From Jackrogersella multiformis (Eukaryota; Ascomycota; Sordariomycetes; Xylariales; Hypoxylaceae): a DNA stretch of 64,000 nucleotides. The DNA lies in the NCBI GenBank assembly GCA_902806575.1, contig CADCXD010000001.1:1860001-1924000 (forward strand), written 5' to 3'. Within the stretch, counting starts at the first letter, position 1, and each line of letters begins with the position of its first letter. The translations under genes and the position numbers were made by a program. The notes under the pieces are model-generated. The model made no database searches and was not told where the DNA came from. It worked only from the letters and a program-made list of their open reading frames with translations. This document shows positions 56,604 to 64,000 of this stretch, one piece after another.

Positions 56604-57792
56604 GGTGGCGGAAAAGAGGGGAGATTGGGGAGAAGGAAGAAAGGAAAGAAAAATGAAGATGAGGCGACGATAGACGATAATGATGATGACTTTCGAGGTA
56701 TTCACCAGTCAAAACCAGTCTGTCGTAGAATATTTTCCAAGCACTGATCGTCAATACCTTCACTGGAGGCAAGGCGATTGATCAATGGCAAGAAAATATG
56801 TTAAAGGTTTAGTTTGAAGAGTCACCGATCGATCTTTTCTCAACGACCCGAATGTGTGACCCGACTGCGGAACACAAAAAAAGAGACAAAGGTTGTGGGG
56901 TTACTGCAAGGGGTGATCCATGTAAGTGGACCGTGCGATGCCTGCTAATGCACATGCGCAACCTACTACCTTCGCTGTCGCCGCCATGGATATCTGTGTA
57001 ATCTACCTAGGCACCTAGGCACCTACCTGTGAGTAGTATTATGCTAGTAACCAGTAGTAGTCTGGTGGCAATTGGCGATATCGGCATATTCGATGTTCTC
57101 GAAATTTTATTTAGCTGCTGATTGGTCCCCACAAGCTGGCTCAAGGTTTTCTTTCTGGCGGTCTGGAACCTTGAGAATATCAGATCTAACCTGCCAGTCC
57201 TGTCAGCCGTTAAATGTCTTTCGAATATCAAATTCAATTTCGACTGCCACTTCGACTTTAGGCCCTTAGACTTGGTAGTACACTTATAAAGGTATTTCTT
57301 TGGGCATGGATATCATCAATTATTTGCATTATATTACTTAAGATGTGCACTTCTATTTAATAGGTACTTTGAATTTTAAATTGTTGAAAGCCTTGAAAGT
57401 CACGATAGCATCTTTCGAAAACAAATGAGCAATCACCCATCGGATCAGAGATCCATTATAAAAAATGCTACATATTCAAAGTACCTAAGTACCTATGTAT
57501 CTAATGCAGTAAATAAACTTTCCTGATTATCTAAGATAGATCTTCAGCAAATACCTAGGATTAGCTAAAACGACCACACTAGAACCCTTTCAATGCCTCT
57601 ACCCCACTAAAGAATTTCGAACTCTCCAGCTACCTACCTAGGTACATGTAAGTACCTACCAAATACAGACATCCGTCGTCACCTATGTGTTCCTATCACA
57701 TATTGTTTATGAGTGTGGTGTCGAAACCTATACGGCATCTACCTCTCAAGACATTTCGGCCGTGAAGTCAATAAGGGAGTCTCGTCTTCGCA
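56604..57792. other. Divergent promoter region, no gene seen
   Basis: About 1.2 kb between ilv2 and the WD40 gene. CTACCTAGGCACCTAGG lies at 57003-57028 and ACCTACCTAGGTAC near 57633. TGACT-type Gcn4 half sites were not examined exhaustively. Confidence 0.45.
57003..57028. repeat. CTACCTAGGCACCTAGGCACC block
   Basis: Variant of the palindromic motif, with tandem CACCTAGG units, in the ilv2 upstream region. Confidence 0.65.
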
Positions 57793-60174
57793 ATGCGACT
57801 CCGACAATCAAACAAGGAAATACGCTTCGACTCTGACCTTGCTATCGAACTTTCTGATGGAGAACCGTCAGCTGTAACGCAACAAGACGGCGAGTCTTCC
57901 GATGAAGAATTTGTAGTAGCCTCCCAGCAGCTAGATGACCAGGATGAAAATGATGATGTCGATCAGCACGACTTGTCAGATTTTAAATTACAAGAGAGCA
58001 AGCCATCTGAATTGACGCGCAAGAAGAAGAATAGACGCTCCTGGGCGCCAAATACAGATAAATCATTCGGCCAAGTACAGCCTTACCCGACGGACCCCTC
58101 CCAAAAATGGACCAGGACTTACGTTGGCCCAGTAAAGAGATGGACACGACTGGTATATCTAGTAGATTACTGGTTCGGCGACAGGCAGGATCGAAGAAAA
58201 GTCTTTGACGGTTTCATGGATATCTGGTGGGGTTTCGAACTTCTCCCTCCTAGACTTCCGCAGGACTCCCACCAGTTGGAGCTGGCACGAAATGGTTGGA
58301 TGTCCAACAACTTCGCTCAGGATTCGGAAGACAAATTTTGCAGCTGGTACGAAAGATATCTCTCTATACGACGCATCCCGCAAGTTTCGATTGTAATCGA
58401 TAGAGCTAAGGCGTTTCGGTGGTTTCTTCCGGAGGCTGAGGGTGACATGAGTGTATTTCTTGGCCATGTATCGAATCAGAAGGAATACCATGTCAAGCAA
58501 GGTGGATGTATACCATTCTCAGATTCTGGTCTCCCGATTGAGGATGAAACCAATCATGAATTACATAATGGTGGTTGGCTGCTTGATGTGGGCGGCATCG
58601 TTCTCTCATTGGGATGGGCCCCCATGAAAGGCCAGGTTGACCAACTCCTAGCTATGGCAGTCACTCCATATTCAGATCAGGCATTCTACAAGAATCTCGA
58701 TGATACTCCCAAGGTGCCGGAATTGAAAGAAGGAAATATTCAAATTTGGAAATTCGAGGCGGAAAGAGACCAAAAGGGGGATATGCGACCAGCACATTCC
58801 TCTCCTAAATTGATACGTGCACTGTGCTTTCACTGGGGAAGGGTGAGCCGGATGCAATGGTGTCCCGTTCCACTTGCAGTTGAACATCATATAGCCCTCT
58901 TAGCTGCACTATGTGGCGACGGAAAGTTAAGGATTATGGAGATCAGACGAGACCTAGAGATGGATAGCGAGGAAATTTTTGGTAAGCATCTACGATGCTA
59001 TAAAACAATAGAAAAAGGGGTGGCTGACATCATTCCAGAGGAGTTGCAGGAACCAATGGCAACTATCGAGCCTCCTAGGGAACATACGCTAGAAATAAGT
59101 TGTTTCACTTGGATAAATATGAACCGCATTGCCGTTGCTCTTTCGGACGGCTCGGTTTCGGTATGGTCGATTTCGCCCTGCCAACAATTACAACGTCACC
59201 CAATTCAATCAAGCCCTATAATGGACATCGTCTCAGGGTATCCTTCTGACCCATTTCTCATCGCAACAATGCCTATGGGTGGCGTGTTCACCCTGACCTA
59301 TCTAAAGCGACCGACTGCAGAAAAGACATACCACGGAAATCCGGTGGTTTCCCTTCAGCCAAATATTCTTGTCTGGAGTGATCACCTCAGGGGTTTCGCA
59401 TCTATATGGCCTACGTCTTTTCCAGGAACCTCAACCATCTCCTTCGTACAATCCCGGGTATTCCCTCTATCTCGCCACATATGCACCGTCGAGGGGCAGA
59501 CGATGTGTCTTGCATTTGGAACGTGTCATCCATTTCTCCTCGCTGGAAGCTCCGATGGCTCAGTTTGGGTCCTCAACGTTTTGCGCAAAATGTCATCACA
59601 CAGGGACAAAACGCACAAGCTGAAACTCTTCCAGCATGAGTACTGTGCACCTCTACCGTCAGACACGGCAAATGGTATTGAGGAGCAGGTCTCGGGCCGT
59701 GGAACATGTCGAATCCTGCATGGCTTCCTACCCCAAGTAAATGTTCACCCTCTGAGTGTGAGGGTTGCAAAGGAGAGTAGAGTCAAGCGCGCTAGAAAAG
59801 AGAAAGCGAGTAAAGACAAAGCCCCGAAACTGGATGACGACCATGCGTCTGACGAACCAGCTGAAGAAGATGACGATAGCTTCACTATGGTTCCAGGTCC
59901 CATTACTGTACACGAACCCCTGACTCGGATTACCGCCTTGTCCTGGAATCCGAATGCGGAATTCAGTTGGTGGGCTGCGGCGGCGATGGGATCCGGGTTG
60001 GTGAGAGTTATGGATCTCGGGATTGAGAACGTCCAAAGAAAGTCGGACGCACAGGGTGAGCAGTCCGAATCGGTGAAGCCAGGAGATAGCACGGCTGGGG
60101 CATTTGATGGCGGCTCTGATGGTCCCGCTTACGAAGATGAGATGGAGGAAGGATCAGAAAATGACTTTACATGA
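57793..60174 (+). CDS. WD40-type subunit of RNA polymerase III factor TFIIIC (Tfc6/Sfc6-like)
   Basis: Single exon, 793 residues. The N terminus of about 95 residues is acidic and disordered, followed by a basic KKKNRRSW patch. The rest is beta-rich with divergent WD-type repeats: GKLRIMEIRRD, ALSDGSVSVWSISPC, LAGSSDGSVWVLNVLR and GSGLVRVMDLGI. Such weakly repeating propellers with an acidic N-terminal tail are typical of the Tfc6/Sfc6/GTF3C2 subunit of TFIIIC, which binds the B box of tRNA genes; the resemblance is from memory and not proven. A basic region near residue 665 (RVKRARKEKASKDK) is a probable nuclear signal. Both ends are acidic. It is unlikely to be enzymatic. Confidence 0.62.
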   Translation: MRLRQSNKEIRFDSDLAIELSDGEPSAVTQQDGESSDEEFVVASQQLDDQDENDDVDQHDLSDFKLQESKPSELTRKKKNRRSWAPNTDKSFGQVQPYPTDPSQKWTRTYVGPVKRWTRLVYLVDYWFGDRQDRRKVFDGFMDIWWGFELLPPRLPQDSHQLELARNGWMSNNFAQDSEDKFCSWYERYLSIRRIPQVSIVIDRAKAFRWFLPEAEGDMSVFLGHVSNQKEYHVKQGGCIPFSDSGLPIEDETNHELHNGGWLLDVGGIVLSLGWAPMKGQVDQLLAMAVTPYSDQAFYKNLDDTPKVPELKEGNIQIWKFEAERDQKGDMRPAHSSPKLIRALCFHWGRVSRMQWCPVPLAVEHHIALLAALCGDGKLRIMEIRRDLEMDSEEIFGKHLRCYKTIEKGVADIIPEELQEPMATIEPPREHTLEISCFTWINMNRIAVALSDGSVSVWSISPCQQLQRHPIQSSPIMDIVSGYPSDPFLIATMPMGGVFTLTYLKRPTAEKTYHGNPVVSLQPNILVWSDHLRGFASIWPTSFPGTSTISFVQSRVFPLSRHICTVEGQTMCLAFGTCHPFLLAGSSDGSVWVLNVLRKMSSHRDKTHKLKLFQHEYCAPLPSDTANGIEEQVSGRGTCRILHGFLPQVNVHPLSVRVAKESRVKRARKEKASKDKAPKLDDDHASDEPAEEDDDSFTMVPGPITVHEPLTRITALSWNPNAEFSWWAAAAMGSGLVRVMDLGIENVQRKSDAQGEQSESVKPGDSTAGAFDGGSDGPAYEDEMEEGSENDFT

Positions 60175-60586
60175 CGGCATATGTGTTGGTTGATACCCAG
60201 CCAAAACCAGGCAATATGCATATAATCTCTAATTTGTTCGATAGCTTACGGATGATACCCAGTACCTCGGATGCGTACCTAGTTAAATACAAAATACATT
60301 GATGTATTTTGCAATTGTCCTACTTGGATTTGAATCTTCGCATGTGCTTCTTTATTTTGGCTCATGCATAGCCTGACTTCAACCTCATCTAAAGTCCGGT
60401 GATTACAACAGTTTGTCCTAACTTTACCTATTTACCATGTTAGTGTAACCATACCTATCTAGTCAACACGAAGTTCTGGGTTTTCGACAATGCATCTATT
60501 AAGTTGGGTTGGTTAGGCTTACAGGCTTCGTCGGGTTTCTAGGTAGTGACATACGCATTGGCTTCGAATTCTCCCAGATCTGTTCT
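60175..60586. other. Intergenic region, no gene seen
   Basis: Shared 3' region of two convergent genes. Confidence 0.5.
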
Positions 60587-62072
60587 CTAGCACTTTCCGC
60601 CCATTATACTGTGGTGGTAATCAAATGCCTTTGCCAAGCCAATCAGATGCGATACCGCGGCAAATATGATCAGTATATGAAATAACTGGTGAGAGCTGCC
60701 CCAAATATCAAATGCTCCTGGGAGGCTTCGTTCTGGCCATCGAACCCATAAGAATGTTAGTATCTCATCTTAGCGGAATAAGATCGGGGTTGCAACTTAC
60801 TGCATACTAAATTACATGGAGTCAGTAATCGTACTGGGAAGTTTTATGAAACACGGGACAACCACTAGACACTAGAGAAGGGGTGATGAAGGGTGATAGT
60901 CATGAAGCCAACTCACAAGAAGCGCCCCGAAGAGGTACAAGAATCCTTGGAGCAAAACCCAGTTAAGTCCCATCCGCTCGTCGAGCGATTGATAGCCATA
61001 AATAGTGAGTGCATGGCAGATAGGTACAACGCCAAGGATGCCTAAGCCAGCGAACATAGCTGCTCGATAAGGTCTCCATCGCGGCGTCCGAAACTGCTCA
61101 ACCCAGGATACTATCCCACAGCCTAGACCGGAGAAGAATATCTGTAGGAAGATGAAAGAAAATTAGTAATTAGTACTAGGGCCTCTCCCCTAAGCCCCTG
61201 ACGTGAAGCGTATAGACTACCTCGAGTCTGGCTCGAATAGGGGTACGTACTCCGTATAAGTAAACCGTCATTAACTCCGGCAGGCAAAATAGACTGTAAT
61301 AAAGCGCCGGGACGAAAGACCCCACGATGAGAAATACGATGCCCGAGTAGTCTAGCTTGTTTCCGAACTTCGAAACATACTCGGAATGGTTCGAGATGGT
61401 ATCTGCGACACGTTAGGCTCTCATAATTGCACGGTACCTTGTTACTAATATATGAACATCTTCTTCTAGCATCATCCCATGCCCGTAGGGGATATATGTA
61501 GAAAGAAGAGTTGAGTAGGAGGAAGGCGTGATTTACTTACTGCTCGCTGATTAGTAAAAAGGTCCGCGGTACCATAGATGTCAAGCTAGAAGGTAAAGCC
61601 AAAGCAAATCCCGCTAATGGACTAGGTAGGATGGGGGTAAATTGTTTCATACATACCGGTACGTAGCGCTCATACCGAGACATATTACGGCGCCGGCGAA
61701 GAAACACGAAAAGACGAGCACATCTGAACCATTCGCAGATGCGTATCGCGGCGCAATGACGTGATACAACCAGCCACCCAGAGTAGTGAATAACAAGGTG
61801 CCGAGGAGATGCGACCAAATGTTGACGGATTCGTTATGCACGTAGAAGAGCGACGTGAAGGAACGCCAGTAACTGTTGCTGTCCGGTCGGTATCCCGATA
61901 GTATGTAGTGGTTGTCACGCCGCCAGGACGGCAGCTCGTCCCATAGTATGAGCAGCGCCGAGGCGATCTTGTGCTCTACGTCTATGGCGGCTTGCGCGAG
62001 CTTCGAGGCGGATGAGGAGGACCGCCGTTTCCGTAGTCCGGAGCCGGAGCCGGTATGAGTTGAGTCGGACAT
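60587..62072 (-). CDS. AdipoR/hemolysin III-like membrane receptor (Izh family), splice structure unresolved
   Basis: Clear pieces: 62072-61657 (N-terminal tail, [22 protein letters not shown], to GMSATY); 61402-61221 ([21 protein letters not shown]); 61141-60917 ([15 protein letters not shown] to FLYLFGALL); and a last exon ending at 60587 ([33 protein letters not shown]). A 6-bp micro-exon TATGCA at 60801-60806 would fill the expected LLYA. These are the seven-helix PAQR family with zinc-binding His/Asp residues; yeast homologues act in zinc and lipid homeostasis. The first and last junctions miss frame by one base with canonical GT-AG sites, so the gene is either damaged or unusually spliced. 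Reading is secure at the domain level only. Confidence 0.75.
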
Positions 62073-62683
62073 GGTCTAGCAACCGCAGTATGAACAAATC
62101 TCTAGGATCTTATCTAGGATCTTAGTATAGGTAATTATCACTCTAAAAGGAAAATCTAGAATCGTCGATTTAGACTTTGACGTAGGATTTTTATTTATTA
62201 TTCATTATTTTTAATGTCATATTTGGAAGTGAGTTGTCGGATGTTGCGAGACGTGGAAGTGGATGTTTTGTTCACCTCAGCTAAATTGTGGTATCTGATA
62301 TCATATACCCCTGGTAATCGGGCTGACAGCTGATTTACAACTGATTTGGTGGATACCTTGGGTACCTAGGTACTTAGGTAAACCTTATCTACACTAGTGC
62401 CATTGGAAAAGGCTGTGAAGATTATGAAGATCCCAGTCAACCCGGCTGTCAGTCAAAGAAGACTTCAATATGATTATTCTATAGTATTCTTTTCTCTCAA
62501 TAGCAAAGCATACTAGGGAAAACGAAGAGTGTTTTGAGTGTCATCGCGAAAGAAGAGAAAAAATTCCCATGAAACCCGGCAGCAATATCAAAGTCATGTT
62601 TATCCTTGAAGCGCCCACGCTGTATGCACCCATGTTGTCAGCTTCGTGGCTTCGTTGCTTCCGTGGATCGTAGAGATCGTCTC
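62073..62683. other. Intergenic region, no gene seen
   Basis: Receptor promoter and 3' region of the tma7 gene. TACCTAGGTACTTAGG near 62363. Confidence 0.5.
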
Positions 62684-63018
62684 CTATTTCTTGCCGCTTC
62701 TCTTAATGCCTTGTCCACCGGTATTCAATGGTCCCTTGCCACCGGCCTTCTTAGCCAAGTCCAAGCGCGCCTTCTCATCTGTTGATCCAAGTTAGCGATT
62801 GGCGATACATTATCTAGTGATTGAAGGGGGGACGTACCGGCTCGCTTCTTCTCGAGGAATGCCTTATCGTCTTCATCGAGGTCCTTCTGCTGCTTCTTGG
62901 CAGCCTTCAGAGGCTTCACCTTGCCGCCTAGAAAAAAACGTGGGTGTCAGCGAGTCGCTAATAACCGTGGAGGGAATTGGAGGAAATATTAAATACCTTC
63001 TCTGTTTTGGCCACCCAT
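62684..63018 (-). CDS. tma7: Translation machinery-associated protein 7 (Tma7/CCDC72)
   Basis: The exons are 63018-62997 (22 bp), 62927-62838 and 62778-62684; the introns are 69 and 59 bp and the product is 68 residues, the usual size. The protein starts MGGQNREGGKVKPLK, carries a Lys/Glu/Asp-rich helix (KQQKDLDEDDKAFLEKKRA) and ends GKGPLNTGGQGIKRSGKK, which matches the family tail GKGPLxTGGIKKSGKK. It is a small ribosome-associated protein of the cytosol with an unclear role in translation. The short first exon and its phase-1 boundary place the start with confidence. Confidence 0.93.
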
Positions 63019-63884
63019 CCTGTATTGTATTGTTTTCGCACTGGGATTTCTGACGGATGTAGTTTGTCGTTTGTTGTTTGTAGATTTGTAGGAGATTCCA
63101 GACAGAATTTATCCGTCAGGAAAGACGGAAAGGAAAAGGCAGTCGCAAAGAATATAAAGAGTCTAGAACAGAACAGTCAGCCAAAGTTAAAGAGGCGTGA
63201 CGCGGGGCAGTGACAAGTGGAATACCTAGGTCAGGGTCTAATAACGCTTGGATATTTGCATAGGTGTAGGTACATATGTGTAGGTACATAGGTACCCATG
63301 ACTATTGAATTAAACCAAATGCCGTGACTCTCGACCCACCTCTTCACGGAAAACTGGGAAACCAGAACTCGGATATACATAAATCCTTTATGTACCTAGG
63401 TACCGTACCCGAGAGGCAAGAGGTCCTAAGGTCTCCCACCCTGCCACCGCAGCCACGTTGGGGCGCACAGGTAAAAAGTACCAAGGCAGGTACCTCCACT
63501 AATTTATTCAGCCTTCCAAGTTCTAACGTGAGTCGTTTTATTCAGTCGTCACTCTCTCCCAATTCAACACTCATCTCGATTCAGGATTCTCGGATCAAGA
63601 GCATCCATACCCCCTAAATACGACAGCTCATTCACAACCACTTTTCAAGACGGGCATATTGCATATTATTGTTTACCTTAAAGGAAGCTGTGTATTACTT
63701 TGCTGTCGACGATTTGATATGCGATGCGGCGGAATTGAAAAGACGCTTTGACGGTTCGACTCAATTCTGCACCTAAAGTATTTGACGATTTAGTGGCTGA
63801 CACGCGATCCCCAATTCTAGAGGTCCCGGAAGTTGTCTGTAACTTCCTAGGTCCTAAGTCCTATTCCTTAATATAGTGAGCAAA
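63019..63884. other. Divergent promoter region, no gene seen
   Basis: Between tma7 and the gene at the right edge. CCTAGGTACC near 63394 and AGGTACATAGGTACC near 63279. Confidence 0.5.
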
Positions 63885-64000
63885 ATGGCGACTCCTGCCA
63901 GTTCTGACGAGGGGGAGATCGTGGAGAACGGCGTTGGAGATTCGAAGGCAACTTCACTGCCTCAGTTTGAAGGAACTGGTGTTGACCGTATCGACAGAAC
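63885..64000 (+). CDS. Start of an unidentified gene, cut by the window edge
   Basis: ATG at 63885 in good context (AGCAAAATGGC) opens 38 codons without a stop to the edge: an acidic start MATPASSDEGEIVENG then DSKATSLPQFEGTGVDRI. DEGEI-type acidic starts occur in many nuclear proteins, and the part seen is not enough to name a family. Confidence 0.6.
   Translation, partial: MATPASSDEGEIVENGVGDSKATSLPQFEGTGVDRIDR

Noticed and set aside
1..64000. CRISPR arrays, operons, prophage or intact transposons
   Set aside because: None seen; repeats are short palindromes and microsatellites and genes are spliced and monocistronic.

Overview
The window is nuclear DNA of a filamentous ascomycete (Pezizomycotina, most likely Sordariomycetes; the order cannot be fixed from sequence alone). 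Genes are short and monocistronic and lie on both strands. Introns are GT-AG, mostly 47-110 bp, and could be placed to the base by reading-frame continuity. Recognisable families include BYS1, WSC, an F1/T1-type RNase, a BIM1-like copper protein, annexin, Ilv2, Tma7, galactokinase and an ABCC pump. Intergenic DNA is AT-richer and peppered with short palindromic TACCTAGGTA / GGTAGGTACC blocks. There is no prokaryotic, viral or intact transposon signal.

Layout. 1-17.7 kb: end of a coiled-coil protein; a C2HC double zinc-finger protein in four exons; a metallo-beta-lactamase-fold hydrolase; an acidic, lysine-rich orphan with an in-frame, stop-containing intron; a 1,476-residue ABCC transporter; an annexin with a Pro/Gly/Gln/Tyr tail. 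18.6-34.9 kb: a sparse stretch in which six of the eight gene models have signal peptides (small secreted protein, GPI-type Ser/Thr-rich Cys protein, BIM1-like membrane copper protein, BYS1, guanyl-type RNase, WSC protein), plus an SDR oxidoreductase, a weak 98-codon model and one decayed gene. 36-45 kb: a 153-residue protein with six Cys-Pro motifs, an 865-residue orphan, a Ser/Thr-rich secreted protein and galactokinase. 46-51 kb: a decayed segment and two tail-to-tail MFS transporters, the first apparently broken by one nonsense codon. 51-54 kb: gene-empty DNA with two tRNA-like elements. 54-64 kb: acetolactate synthase, a TFIIIC-type WD40 protein, an AdipoR/Izh receptor whose splice frames do not close, Tma7, and the start of a gene running off the right edge.

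Most genes look functionally independent. The possible groupings are the secreted-protein block and the two membrane-transport regions (ABCC pump; the MFS pair). The best candidate for undescribed biology is the Cys-Pro repeat protein at 36.2 kb: it has two diverged copies of a cassette with matching Cys-Pro spacing and conserved His-Pro and His-His, which resembles an array of heme-regulatory motifs. Next are the zinc-finger gene, whose two fingers are interrupted by introns at the identical codon, and the secreted-protein block.
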